Origin: Doryteuthis pealeii
Lineage: Eukaryota; Mollusca; Cephalopoda; Myopsida; Loliginidae
NCBI GenBank assembly: GCA_023376005.1
Contig: CM042142.1
Span: forward strand, 46,475,987-46,539,986
Direction: 5' to 3'
DNA length: 64,000 nt
This document shows positions 1 to 9,654 of this stretch, piece after piece. Within the stretch, counting starts at the first letter, position 1; each line of letters begins with the position of its first letter. A program made the translations under genes and the position numbers. Under the pieces are notes generated by a model. The model searched no databases, was not told where the DNA came from, and saw only the letters and a program-made list of their open reading frames with translations.

Positions 1-32
1 TGTGAGCGACAAAGTAGGCAAAGAGTTAAGGA

Positions 33-262
33 GCTGGTTTAGCTCAGTCAATAGAGCCACAATGTTCCAGATTTGATACCAGACCTTGCCAACTCAGTGC
101 ATGAGTAGCACAGTTTGGGTAATCTGATCTGTGTGGGAAAGTGGGAAGCTTACGGTAGGTATGGCACCTCAGATGCAAAAACAAGCTCCCTGGTCTAGCG
201 CTAGTGACAAGAGGATAGATTCCCTCACTGTCTGGTTGATACAGACAATAGACCACTCCGCT
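33..262 (+). mobile_element. tRNA-derived SINE, family A (copy 1)
   Basis: The copy begins with a tRNA-like head. The A box reads TTTAGCTCAGTCAATAGAGC and a B-box-like GATTTGATACC follows about 40 bases later. The body is shared with about fourteen other copies in the window and contains GAGTAGCACAG, GGTCTAGCGCTAG and GACTTTATTTT. The copy ends in a T-rich run. This is a Pol III-type SINE, mobilised in trans by a LINE. The B box is degenerate, so the copy is probably inactive. Confidence 0.75.
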
Positions 263-539
263 GACTTTATTTTTTTTTTTTTTTTTTACTACTTCATCTT
301 AATGATATTAATATTAATAAGTAGGAAAGAATAGGTTTAAAGTTCCAAAATTTCATCACTTGATTTTGGATGTAAGTGTTAGACGTTAGTTAAGGGGGTG
401 TAGTTACCTGGTGGTCTCGAGTTCAATCCCTCACAGCCAGGCAGGGAAGTTCATACAATCTGGTTTAGAGGAAAAAAAAAAGAAAATAAATAAAAAAGAA
501 AAAAAGAAAAGAAAACTTGGTATATGGACAAATTAGGAA

Positions 540-1060
540 TTAATGGATACAAGATAACCTATGGTACAGATGATGAGTATGAATACACTTATCCAGTAGA
601 TTGAGTAAAAAGTTTGGTCCTTAACTCCAAAAGGTTTATCAAATATGACAGTATGGACAAAGGCAGCATCCCCAAAGACCTACTGTATGGCAAATTAGTA
701 GAAGGCACATGACCAGTAAGGAGACCATGCCTACGCTTTAAAGACGTATGGAAGAAGGACATTAAGACATGCCACATCAACACCAGCACATGGGATGTTG
801 GTGTCAAAAACTGGGTGGTCTGGGGCCTCCTTGTCAAATAAGGGATGCAAAGGAGAGAAAAGAGAGCCAGAAGAAAGGAGAGACAACAGCAACTCCAGCA
901 AACATCACTGTTTGCAGTCACTGCATCAGAGATTGCCATTCAAAAATTGGCCTGTTCAGCCACACGTGCAGATGCAGTAAAAAGAATTTGGACACTACAC
1001 CATCATCTTTAGCAGATGGAAGGATGCTAACAATGAAAGAAGACCAGAAATGACTCTAGA
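540..1060 (+). pseudogene. LINE (non-LTR retrotransposon) ORF2 C-terminal fragment
   Basis: Translation across frames gives the C-terminal region of a LINE reverse transcriptase. It contains LRFKDVWKKDIKTC and, at about 910-975, a terminal zinc-finger-like CSHCIRDCHSKIGLFSH. The same order, an RFKDVCK-type motif then Cys-Cys-His, is seen at 39.7-40.1 kb, so this is the same family. Several stops and a frame change interrupt it, so it is a dead 5'-truncated copy. No upstream RT or endonuclease domain is present. Confidence 0.65.
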
Positions 1061-1276
1061 AATAAGGACAATGACATTAGTTAAATAAATCAGAGGGTCA
1101 AGGCTTGGGGGTGGGGGGTGGAGAGATAGATTCATACCTTTCCCAAGGGCATTAGCATGGATTGAAAAACCAACAACCTAATCTAAGATTTGAACTCTGG
1201 TTATCAAATCTATTTCCAACACGAATAACTATCATGCCACAAGTGCCTCCACTAACAAGTAAAAAACGTAAATAAA

Positions 1277-1513
1277 GGCGTCGGGGCGGCCTAATGTCGG
1301 TATCAGCCAGACAGCGAGGGAGTCCCTTTTCCACTAGCGCTAGACTAAGGAGATTATTTTAACGTCTGAGGTAGAGCGCCACACCTACCATCAGTTCCTC
1401 ACTTTACCACACAAATCCCTGTGCTACTCATATGCTGAGTTGGCGAGGGCCGGCATCAAACCAGGAATCTTGTGATTCCTAGCTGAACGCTCTACCGACT
1501 GAGCTAAGCCGAA
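1277..1513 (-). mobile_element. SINE family A (copy 2)
   Basis: A near full-length minus-strand copy. The plus strand shows GGGGCGGCCTAATGTCGG at the tail side and CGACTGAGCTAAGCC (reverse of the A box) at the head. It lies head to head with the next copy, about 25 bases away. Confidence 0.8.
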
Positions 1514-1537
1514 ATATTATTCATAATAAAAAGTAAC

Positions 1538-1785
1538 ACCTTAGCTCAGTTGGTTGAGCGTCAGCCTAGGAATCGCAAGGTTCCAGGTTTGGTGACAGCC
1601 CTTGCCAACTCAGCATATGAGTAGCACAGGGATCTGTGTGGTAAAAGGGAGGAGCTGATGGTAGGTGTGACGCTCCACTTTGGATGCAAAAATAATCTTC
1701 TTGGTCTAGTGTTGGTGAAAAGGGGATAGACTCTCTCGCTGTCTGGCTGATACCGACATTAGACCACCCCGCCGACTTTACTTTA
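1538..1785 (+). mobile_element. SINE family A (copy 3)
   Basis: A plus-strand copy with head TTAGCTCAGTTGGTTGAGCG, the B-box region GGTTTGGTGACAG and the body ending near CCGACTTTACTTTATT. It forms an inverted pair with the preceding copy, so this locus could fold into a hairpin of about 500 bases. Confidence 0.8.
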
Positions 1786-1799
1786 TTCACACTAAATGT

Positions 1800-2344
1800 A
1801 TTCAGCAGTTGTTTTAGATATTGTATGGCAGATACAAATATTAAGATTCTGTCAATTTTAAAGCATTATTTTTAATTGGGCCTCAGAACTGCTGATGATG
1901 CTCCCAGAATTCAAGAAGCATAAGGAACTGAAACAATACCAGATTATTCTGCCCCAAACTGGTTTCAGCATTTTAAGGGTGATAATATGTCATCTAAGAT
2001 AAAACCCAAAAGTAGAGCAACATTTCAGGATGATGGTAGAGAACTTGACCACCAGCACTTGAAAACTTTGAGATTAGAATCATTAGAGAAAGAACAAAAT
2101 GAGAGAGAGAGAAAGAGAGAAAGAGAGAAAGAGAAATTGAAAGTAATATGTAGAACATTATAAACACTCCCCAAAACTCTTGAGATGTTCACTCTGAACT
2201 CACAATTGATAAGAAAATTGGAAATTATAAATCTTACATTTTAAATAAAGGCACAACTTTTTTTTTTTTTCAAAGTTTTTTCAAGGTCAGAAAGGGACTC
2301 CAAATATAAATTCATAAACAGGATTCTTTTTGTTTTTTTTTTTA

Positions 2345-2378
<34 letters not shown>

Positions 2379-2780
2379 AAGAAAAAAAAAAAGAAAAGAA
2401 AAAGAAGAGTCTGAAATCAAAGTCAAATTTTTTTTTTTTTTAAGTAGTCACAGTTTTTTTTAAAGTAAAAAGAAAAAAAAATTGTCTGTAATTAAATGCA
2501 AGTGATTTACATATATTTTCATTCTGTGTTGTTTATTATGTATATTAATAATTTAGAATCCAAACAGTTTTAATTTTAAAGTTTCTAAATTATGTTTCAT
2601 TAACGTATTCTATCACCTATGTAATCTCATCTTTTTGAAATATGTTTTTTGATTGATCTTGAAGTCTTTCCTATTACCTCTACAAGGAAGTGTATATACA
2701 TATTTACCAACCCCTCCGCATGATTGGTTGTTTTGTTTAATGGCATATCAATCCACTTTCAGGTCATGCAATAAATTTAT
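1800..2780. other. AT-rich interspersed and low-complexity DNA
   Basis: No gene is seen. The stretch holds a GAGAGAAA purine tract near 2100-2140 and long poly(A) and poly(T) runs at 2265-2480, including one A run of more than 30. A short reverse-strand remnant of the SINE-B tail (ACCAACCCCTCCGCATG) lies at about 2706-2722. Confidence 0.6.
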
Positions 2781-2789
2781 CCATGGCAG

Positions 2790-2966
2790 GATGAGACAAG
2801 GTCAAGTTTTAAGTTAGTAAATCTGATTTGAAACCAAAGAACCCAATCTGGCCTACTATAAGGTTTATAGCATATAACATAGGTCAAACAAGAACAGAGT
2901 TGGGTTTGCTTAACAGAAACTGATGTCATTTCCTCAAGTTTAGAGATCTCACCTGGATTACTTGAA
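2790..2966 (-). other. Coding-like minus-strand segment
   Basis: A pyrimidine run ending in CAAG precedes an open minus-strand frame beginning SNPGEISKLEEMTSVSVKQ. The first part has coding-like composition and the remainder does not resemble anything I know. It could be an exon with the AG at about 2961-2962 as acceptor, or chance. It fits the run of minus-strand coding-like pieces between 2.8 and 7.6 kb. Confidence 0.2.
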
Positions 2967-3228
2967 AAAAAAAAAAAAAAGAAATAGCTAAAGACATTAA
3001 CAGAGTTGTAAAAAGACAGAAATACAAACAACCAACTCAAAAAATTCTGGGATTTTTAAGGTTTCCCTTATACATGTAAACATATTTGTATACCATAAAC
3101 TTAGTTAAAAAAAACCTAGTCTATCTTCTAGTATCATGAGTGATTCTCATTGGCACCCCACTATTATGGCCTTGAGCCAGACACAGCTTAGTAATGATAA
3201 CCTCATCAGATTTTGGCACACCATCATT

Positions 3229-3543
3229 CACACAGCATTATTCTCTTTAAATTTTTTGATAATGATTTTCATTTTTTTGAATTCTTGAAATTCTTCAGTT
3301 TTTAATTCCATCTTTGGTAACAGAACCAGCTCCATTCTTGACTTTCTTGAAGACAACTGGAACAGAACTTTCAGCCATTTTTTGTTGTTTATCTCTTCAT
3401 TTTTGTCTCCAGTTTTTTCCGTTGTTGCATATGATATTTCCTTCATTATGTATTTTCTGGATACAATAAATTTTTCATAGGTAATGGTTCCTTATTTTTC
3501 ATTCTTTGGGATACTGGTATTCTGGGCTTTTCATTTTTTTTAC
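3229..3543 (-). other. Candidate minus-strand exon or decayed coding segment
   Basis: On the minus strand a pyrimidine tract ending TTTCCAG places a good splice acceptor at 3544-3545. Downstream, three short frames follow each other. The first contains KPRIPVSQRMKNKEPLPMK and ends in TAA. A second starts in that TAATG and runs 72 codons, rich in K and E. The third is a 28-residue frame starting MAESSVPVVFKKVKNG. No single frame is continuous, so this is either a terminal exon plus 3' UTR or a frame-shifted relic. I do not recognise the protein. Confidence 0.25.
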
Positions 3544-3715
3544 CTGGAAACGAAGAAAAAAAAAAAGATTAATAAATAATACTAGGAAATTTCAGTTGTA
3601 ACATTTGATAACAAAAATGGAAACATTATCATAAAAAAAAAAAGAAAAAAAGAAAATTCAATAAACTTGAAATTTCAGAAAGAATAAGAAAATCTTTATG
3701 AAAAATTAAAATTTG

Positions 3716-3938
3716 ACATATTTCCTTAGTTTGTATTATTTGGACCATTGTCCTCATCTTTATTGTTATCTGTACAATGTTTCGGCCAAGTCCAACAAAA
3801 AATACCTGAAGAAGGCTGGAGGGCAATTCGGCCAAAACGTTGTACAAATAACAATAAAGATGAGGACAATGGTCTGAATAATTCCAAATTATCAAGCCTC
3901 ATCTTAAAAATTCAGAGAAACTTAACATATTTCCTTAG
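3716..3938. mobile_element. Penelope-like palindromic mini-element with 14-bp target duplication
   Basis: Two inverted arms face each other. The left arm (TTTGGACCATTGTCCTCATC, then ATGTTTCGGCC) is mirrored by the right arm (GGCCAAAACGTTGTAC, then GATGAGGACAATGGTC). The insert is bounded by the direct repeat ACATATTTCCTTAG at 3716-3729 and 3925-3938. The same inverted architecture, with its own 12-bp duplication, recurs at 62.4-62.9 kb. The order CTGAAGA...GGCCAAAAC resembles a degenerate hammerhead core (normally GAAAC). I assign it to Penelope-like retroelements by analogy, because no protein is encoded here. Confidence 0.6.
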
Positions 3939-3991
3939 TTTTATTTCTCTTTTCATTTGAACTATCTTAAAATAAGAAAATAGAAGTAAAT

Positions 3992-3997
3992 TTTATT
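3992..3997 (-). promoter_or_regulatory. Candidate polyadenylation signal AATAAA
   Basis: AATAAA on the minus strand, about 20 bases after the stop codon of the candidate terminal exon at 4016-4099. AATAAA is common in AT-rich DNA, so its weight comes only from its position. Confidence 0.35.
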
Positions 3998-4015
3998 TGG
4001 ACTTCCCATAATGTA

Positions 4016-4099
4016 TTAGCGATCAGAGTACCATCCAGAGTAATTCCCCTTTATGACATCTCTCATGGCAATATAAGATTGAAGATAGTTAAGAACAAT
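4016..4099 (-). CDS. Terminal coding exon of an unidentified host gene
   Basis: The minus strand shows a clear splice acceptor, TTTATTTTTAG (AG at 4100-4101), and then 27 sense codons and a TAA stop at 4016-4018. The peptide contains NYLQSYIAMRD and ends KGNYSGWYSDR. A polyadenylation signal AATAAA follows on the minus strand (complement of 3992-3997). Composition, acceptor, stop and poly(A) signal agree with a genuine last exon. It starts in phase 0, so it can follow directly from the phase-0 donor of the exon at 7518-7589. I do not recognise the family, and other exons may lie between. Confidence 0.5.
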   Translation of the reverse strand: MVLNYLQSYIAMRDVIKGNYSGWYSDR

Positions 4100-4144
4100 C
4101 TAAAAATAAATAACAAAAATAAATATTCCTATTTTATTACTTAA

Positions 4145-4147
<3 letters not shown>

Positions 4148-4193
<46 letters not shown>
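4148..4193. repeat. (TA)n microsatellite
   Basis: An uninterrupted TA dinucleotide run of about 46 bases. Confidence 0.95.
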
Positions 4194-4196
<3 letters not shown>

Positions 4197-4257
4197 TAAG
4201 GTAATTTGCTTTAGAAGCATTGTTGAGTAAAGTATATTATTATTTATAGTTTTTGCT

Positions 4258-4400
4258 TGAAGGCAGTTACAATGCGTATATCGTATAAAATTCGATAATT
4301 AATGAAAATAATCATGACAAGCGAACTCAGCAAATATTGCCCCCTACATAGAACATCGTACAGCAGCTGTTTCAACTTTATTAAGTCTTATCAGCGATAT
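4258..4400 (-). mobile_element. Truncated hammerhead-bearing element, same family as 20376-20715
   Basis: The plus strand shares AGGCAGTTACAATGCGTAT and AATAATCATGACAAGC with the element at 20.4 kb, and the reverse strand carries a hammerhead fold. The tRNA-like head is missing because the sequence runs into a TA tract after 4395. Confidence 0.55.
4353..4399 (-). ncRNA. Decayed type I hammerhead ribozyme
   Basis: On the minus strand helix I is AUAUCG with CGAUGU (one GU pair). The core reads CUGAUAA instead of CUGAUGA, so G8 is changed to A. Helix II is GACUU with AAGUU closed by AAUA, then GAA, a short helix III (ACAG...CUGU), A at position 17 and helix I again. The fold is complete but the G8 change should abolish cleavage. 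Confidence 0.55.
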
Positions 4401-4752
4401 ATATATATGTATATATATATGTATGTGTGTTCAATCAATAGGTGTGTACATTAATTCTTCTTTATTAGCTATCTCCTTCCTGATTTACAGTTTGAATGCC
4501 ACTACTTGCTGAAATAAATTTTAGAAAAAAAAAAAAAAAAATAAGGCTTTTAATCTAATTTTTTTTTTAAACATAATATTTAGTTTATGTATCTAAAAAA
4601 TAACTAAATCTTACAGAGGTAATGGTGAAGTAATGGTAAATAGTACATTGCTTAACAAAGTTATAAGAACAAATGGTATAACATAACATTTGTTTTTTAT
4701 CTGTTCGTACAGCTATGGCAATACTATTCTTTGCCTAATTTCAATCAAACAC

Positions 4753-4842
4753 TCAAGAATTGTTAGGATCATCCCTGAAAGGTATATATTCGGCTCCAAA
4801 ATGAGAAATAAATGTGGTGGTGCCCAGCAGGAAGCAAGTCTC
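4753..4842 (-). other. Candidate minus-strand exon
   Basis: A long pyrimidine tract ending CAACTAAG gives a possible acceptor (AG at 4843-4844). The open frame that follows contains LLGTTTFISHFGAEYIPF and ends with TGA at 4753-4755. The composition is coding-like. I do not recognise it. The T tract is the complement of a long poly(A), so retroposed sequence is an alternative explanation. Confidence 0.3.
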
Positions 4843-4866
4843 CTTAGTTGAAAAAAAAAAAAAAAA

Positions 4867-4906
<40 letters not shown>

Positions 4907-4907
4907 C

Positions 4908-5275
4908 TTAGGTTCCATCAATATTTCCTTTTAGGGATGCCTTGAGCAGCAAGCAATAAACCCAGATCTTATCCCTTTTAGGCAAAGGGGCAAGTGCTGC
5001 CTGAGAAGAAGATTCCTTGGAACGAAGCTGATTGTCTATATCTCTACCTGGCACTGTTTTGCCAAATATATATATGGACAATTGATTTTAACAGCATGTC
5101 AACTTTAAGTTAGGGTAGCATGAAGTCAATGGTGCTTGGTTACAGAGTTTCTTGCTTATCCCATTTTCAAACCAAGTAGCCATGTTTGTTTTTTGTTCTT
5201 CTTTATATACTGTAGTATTAGCATTACCAGCATTATCGGTGAAATCAGTGGACATTGACAAATTTGCACCTTATT
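4908..5275 (-). pseudogene. Minus-strand reading frame with one internal stop
   Basis: About 120 codons are open in one minus-strand frame except for a single TAA at 5088-5090. Pieces include NMATWFENGISKKLC upstream of the stop, and DNQLRSKESSSQAAL and KRDKIWVYCLLLKASLKG after it. The frame ends with TAA at 4908-4910. An AT-rich region would not normally keep such a frame open, so I read it as once coding. It could be a host pseudogene or a fragment of a mobile-element protein, and I cannot name it. Its upstream edge touches a family-E repeat at about 5240. Confidence 0.35.
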
Positions 5276-6180
5276 AGATTCAACTCACAATTTCTCACAT
5301 CCAATCTTAAAAATACTTATGTGGTTAGAAAGAAAATAAAATAATCTTTCTAAATGTGTAATTCATATGTGTTTTTATCCATTGAATCATTGTTTTACAA
5401 GTTAAAATGGTATTTTGCTTCAAACAGCCGAAAATACGTTATATGAACTAGCAAATATATGCACCCTCCGGGTGCAAGTATTTAAGTTTTAATATAATAA
5501 AATATCATATTAAATTAGAAAGGCCAATGAAACTGAATAAAAATGCAGATAACATGATTTGGAACAGAGGGGGTATGATTGAAAAATAGAACAACTTTGA
5601 AACTAACTATCATTTTCAATTACTCCTAATTTAACTATTTACTTAAAATAGGAAGTAAAGAATAATATTACAGTTATTTCTTTTTGTTAAGGGATTTCTT
5701 TTAAGATTTATTGAAGAGAATTTTGCTCATATTCAATAAGATAAAACTAAACAATTAGAAATCAATAATATTAAGCACATATTTATTAAAATCAAATTTT
5801 CTAAGATCAATATGCAAATTAGCCTTCCCATTCACACTGTAAACTGCTGTTTTGTTGTATATATAAATACAACTGCATGTTATTTGTATGTAGATATGGT
5901 CAACAGTCTTAATGATGTAAAACAATTTTATTAATAATTGAGGTTTAAATAAAAATAAAATCATGGAGAATATGATGTAAATAACTAAAGGAAGTGTGAC
6001 TTGTATAGTAATATAGTTTCAGTTACAGACAGAAAAACATACAATCTCCATTATAATAAGATTTTTTTCCAAGGCTAAATTTTACAGGTTACATTTTTTT
6101 GTAAAATCAAAGTGGTTAATCTTCATCACTATTCTTGAAATTTTACACATAATTAGAACACACAGAAATTAGTGTATACA
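5238..6180 (+). repeat. Family-E repeat, split by a Helitron
   Basis: The two pieces, 5238-5447 and 6062-6180, align consecutively with uninterrupted copies at 6425-6770 and (reverse) 14328-14640. Shared landmarks are GTGGACATTGACAA, TCTTTCTAAAT and CAAACAGCCGAAAA on the left and CTAAATTTTACA on the right. Confidence 0.7.
5448..6061 (-). mobile_element. Non-autonomous Helitron (copy H1)
   Basis: Read on the minus strand it begins TCTTATTATAATGGAGATTG, preceded by A. It ends with a GC-rich hairpin (GCACCCGGAGGGTGC), nine bases, and CTAG followed by T. That is the Helitron pattern of 5' TC, a subterminal 3' hairpin, CTRR and insertion between A and T without target duplication. Two uninterrupted family-E copies show the empty site. 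No Rep/helicase is encoded. Confidence 0.75.
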
Positions 6181-6424
6181 TGCCGTATTAAAATGAAAAT
6201 GTTGAATAATCTTGTGGTAAACTTGAAAAAAAAAAAAAAAAAAAAATGCTGCAATCTATACCTCTTCTTCTCTGAATAAGGGGTAACAGCATATAGATAT
6301 ATACATTGTGAGTGCAGAATCAGAAAAAAAACATACAATTTTACATAAGAATACCAAGTTTCATCAAAATCACTCAATCTGTTCATATACAAAAAGATAT
6401 GGAGGTAGATTCTTTACCAGCTCG

Positions 6425-6770
6425 TTTGGTAAAATCGTTGGACATTGACAATTTTTCACCTTAATTGGTTCAAAATCATAATTTTTCAGCTATTTCTGGT
6501 CCAATCTTAAAATATTTATATGGCTGGAAATAAAATAAAATAATCTTTCTAAATATGTAAGTTTTATGTATTTTTATCCATTGAACTATTCTTTACAGTA
6601 AGTTAAAATGATATTTTGCCTTGAACAGCCGAAAACATAAAATATGACTTTTTTTTTAAAGACTAATTTTTACACACTACTTTGTTTTTCAAAATCATAG
6701 TGGCTAATCTTGGTTAATATTCTTGAAATTTTACACTCAATTAGAAGACACCTGGAAGTACAAACAGGAT
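6425..6770 (+). repeat. Family-E repeat (uninterrupted)
   Basis: Contains TTGGACATTGACAATTTTTC, TAATCTTTCTAAATATG and CCTTGAACAGCCGAAAAC followed directly by a T run and a CTAATTTTTACAC block. It therefore lacks the Helitron found in the copy at 5.2-6.2 kb. Confidence 0.65.
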
Positions 6771-7517
6771 CTTTTTTTGTTTCTAGGCCCAGTAGAAGTG
6801 AAAATACAATACACAGACACACAACAAAATGATAATTTAGTAATATATAGATATACAACTATCAAAGTGAAATAGTCAATTGTTTAACGAAATCAATACT
6901 TATAAAGCTAAATTTTTGTTACCCTATTTTCAAAATAACAGAAAATAGCATCATCACATTCTTTTTAATCTTATGTTTTCTTTTCTTCCAAGTGATTGTC
7001 ACTAAAAGAAGAAAACTCATCTATTTCTATGAGAAGAGATCAATATTATCAATGAGTGATTAAATAAGAATATCACAAGGCCAATTCCGTATTAATGAGA
7101 TGAGCAATTATCACTTGTGAGACATTGATAGTCTCATTTTTAATAACATTTTAACTGGTGTTAAAAGTCGGGTGACATACAGCAGCAGCGGCAGCAGCAA
7201 TTGTTTTGCACGTTGACAATTACAAGAACGATGGAACTAACAAACTTAATCTATACAACATGAACGCTACAACTATAATAACAACACATTTGAAGAAAGT
7301 AGGCCGTTATTCCACAAGTCATTCTCAAGTTGGAACATCAGGTTTAACGAGATTCATTGGTACAATATGGCACCTCCAGTTAATTATCATATAATCAAAA
7401 ATATTGTGACATCCAAGTGTGAGCAGTCAGAGATTCTAAGTAAGGCTTGATATAAGGAAATTATTTATACATAAGATAGAAATAATTTAGACACAAGAAA
7501 AAGATGTTATTATTTAC

Positions 7518-7589
7518 CAGATTGACATCTTTGTTATGAAGCAAAGATTTTTCCACAGACATACAGTGTTCAGGATAAATTTGACACAT
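7518..7589 (-). CDS. Candidate (first?) coding exon of an unidentified host gene
   Basis: Minus-strand frame of 24 codons starting ATG at 7587-7589, containing MCQIYPEHCMSVEKSLL and ending exactly at a good donor, CTG|GTAAATA (GT at 7516-7517). A stop precedes the ATG directly and no AG acceptor is visible before it. It may therefore be the first coding exon, or an internal exon whose acceptor side was replaced by the SINE-B at 7608. It ends in phase 0, matching the phase-0 exon at 4016-4099. The joined peptide would read smoothly across the junction. Protein identity unknown. Confidence 0.45.
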
Positions 7590-7607
7590 TTATATTCGGT
7601 TATTTTA

Positions 7608-7910
7608 GGAAGCGCGTGGTGTAATGGTCAAAGTCATGGGAAATGGACTCGTCCCGAGTTCAAATCCTGGACGTGGTAATTGCATTTCACTTAGCGCTAA
7701 TACCCTTGGGAAAGGTATGAATCCTACTCTCCCTCCAGCTATGGATAAATAGCAGGGCAGACTGGGCTCCTTAACCTTGGTTAGGCAACCGGTCTAGGAG
7801 AAGGAAAACTCTGAATTCAAACCTGTTGAACTCCGCTTAATAAATTGACCTTGTGTCGCATCCTGCTCATGCGGAGGGGTTGGTAAATATATATATATTT
7901 GGTTATTTTT
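7608..7910 (+). mobile_element. tRNA-derived SINE, family B (copy 1)
   Basis: The head has the A box GTGGTGTAATGGTCAAAG and the B box GAGTTCAAATCC. The body contains GGGAAAGGTATGAATCC, GGCAACCGGTCTAGGAG and ATTGACCTTGTGTCGC. The 3' end is GCGGAGGGGTTGG followed by a short TA-rich tail. It is the most complete family-B copy here. Confidence 0.85.
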
Positions 7911-7949
7911 CTCTGTAGGTTGGAGGTATTGACACACACTATGCATCAT

Positions 7950-8170
7950 TTAACTCTTAACATCCTATACCGTCCCATTCATTTTCCTAATCTACCCTAA
8001 ATGATAGCTTTTGTTTAAATTTAATGTTAAACATATCTAGAAGTCTTTGATTTAAGGGAAATAACAGGTAACTTTAAATGAAAAGGCCATTTTTAGGCAT
8101 TTTTCTGATAAATCCTTAGAGGAATGGGGCTCTGGACTTAGAAAATTCTCAACAGGATGTTAAGAGTTAA
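7950..8170. mobile_element. MITE with TTAA ends (copy 1)
   Basis: Terminal inverted repeats TTAACTCTTAACATCCT and AGGATGTTAAGAGTTAA enclose about 220 bases. A second copy is at 12112-12352. TTAA at both borders fits piggyBac-type target choice, but the superfamily is inferred from the borders alone. Confidence 0.65.
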
Positions 8171-8229
8171 AAGCTTGGATCCTTCTTCATTCATATACTT
8201 GATAACAGAATAGATGACTGGAACACACC

Positions 8230-8795
8230 TGAATCATGGAAGAGAATAACTTGTATCATGATGATCTGTGCCAGCCACCAAAATAAGGAGATTATGGTTA
8301 CTACCCAATGCTCCCTGAACACTCTAAAAACAATCAGGCATGAACTGGAGAATTGCAATGGAGACTACAAAACTGTGGAAGAAAGCAACATAACAGACGA
8401 TCTGATTGCGTTCGTACAGCAGAATTCCTCGAAAATCTGCAGAAAGGTTATCAGGTTGAATTCAGATGCCTACGTGGAATTGCTAAACACTGTAGTCAAG
8501 CCCTGGATAACAAGGGTAGCGCCCTGCCACACCTCTGAGAAAAGTCAAAAATGGTTGTCAGTGAATTTTTACGACTACACCAGTCCTAATATTTGGCCTC
8601 TGAACTCCCCAGATCTTATGTGGTGCTGTTGAGAAAGACACAAATTGCCGTGCCAGTACTACAAAAGCCCAGTTAATTGAGAGAATTAAGGTAGTTTTTG
8701 AGACCCTTCTCAAGGAAACTGTAACATCAGCTTGCTCCAGGTTCCGGAGCAGGATTGAGGCTGTGATCGATGTTAATGGCGGTTATTTTGAGTGA
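8230..8795 (+). pseudogene. mariner-like transposase, C-terminal half, deleted and frame-shifted
   Basis: The frame at 8258-8632 contains VVKPWITRVAPCHTSEKSQ and FYDYTSPNIWPLNSPD, the region around the second catalytic Asp and the SPDLNP motif of Tc1/mariner enzymes. After SPD the frame shifts and continues as GAVEKDTNCRASTTKAQLIE and EAVIDVNGGYFE up to a stop near 8796. Compared with the family, the stretch between WI.RV and APCHTS and the LNP...YVW segment are missing. The element is inactive. No N-terminal DNA-binding domain is seen. Confidence 0.7.
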
Positions 8796-8824
8796 AACTT
8801 GTTGACAGTAGTGTAATTTCCATG

Positions 8825-9335
8825 CCTGCTGAAATAAATTCAATCTTAATGGATAATCAATTTTGTTTATAAACTCATGTTTTCTATTTAACCCATAGAT
8901 GGGACCCTAACAGGTACTACCACTCTGGGTCAGAGTGGACCAGGGAGCAATGGTGATGAAGGGGTGCTCCACATTCCCCAAACTGGAACCTCACCATCAG
9001 ATAGAGTTTAACATCATTCCCAGGACACAAAGACACTCAGCCACCGCCTTCTAGCACCCATATGATAAAAAGAGCTTGGGCTTGCCATAAGGGCAATCAT
9101 ATAGGTGCTAGGGCTTGACGTGACCAGCCAATTGATCGGAGGGGGCCTCTCCGACTGCCCGTCTAGTCCAAGTAAGGACCAAAGTGGAATATTGCATGTC
9201 ATGGACTGCTCAACCACCTGGGTTCTATCTTTAAGCATCACAGGTCGCCACCCACGGCCAACAGGTGGCCCAATTGGGGAAGTCTTACCCCTTTGCAAAG
9301 GTGCAGTTGATGCATTCTAATGCCCCAGACAACAG
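8825..9335 (+). repeat. Family-R interspersed repeat (copy 1)
   Basis: Contains the family landmarks TTCTATTTAACCCATAGATG, CTACCACTCTGGGTCAGAGT, GAGCAATGGTGATGAAGG and GACGTGACCAGCCAATTGAT. Similar copies are at 29.85-30.42 kb and 36.93-37.35 kb. It encodes no protein. It is possibly the 3' UTR of a retroelement, but that is only a guess. Confidence 0.7.
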
Positions 9336-9654
9336 TGCGGTTCGTATGAGTGTGGTAGATTTTAAGGACTTCAAAATGTGTTTATCCAGTACAAGTGAAT
9401 AATAAAGCAATTGTTCTTCATTCAAGACAAATGTGCAACCACATAATGTCTATGTGGTGCGAGACAAGTAGGGGGAAAGTCTTGGCTGAGAATTACTGCC
9501 TCCTCCATCACTATTACCCAGATATGTCATCTTCTAATAATCATCATCATCCTTTCTCCATCTTTTTGTTTTATATGTAGATATATCATATGTACAACAA
9601 AAGAACTAGATAATAAAGAAACACTTGAATATCAATGCTAAAGACAGTTATATT

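Noticed and set aside
1885..1910. CTGATGATGCTCCC as a hammerhead core
   Set aside because: No pairing helix II and no GAA downstream.
3195..3225. CTGATGAGG on the minus strand as a possible hammerhead
   Set aside because: No GAAA block, helix II or helix I partner lies within reach.
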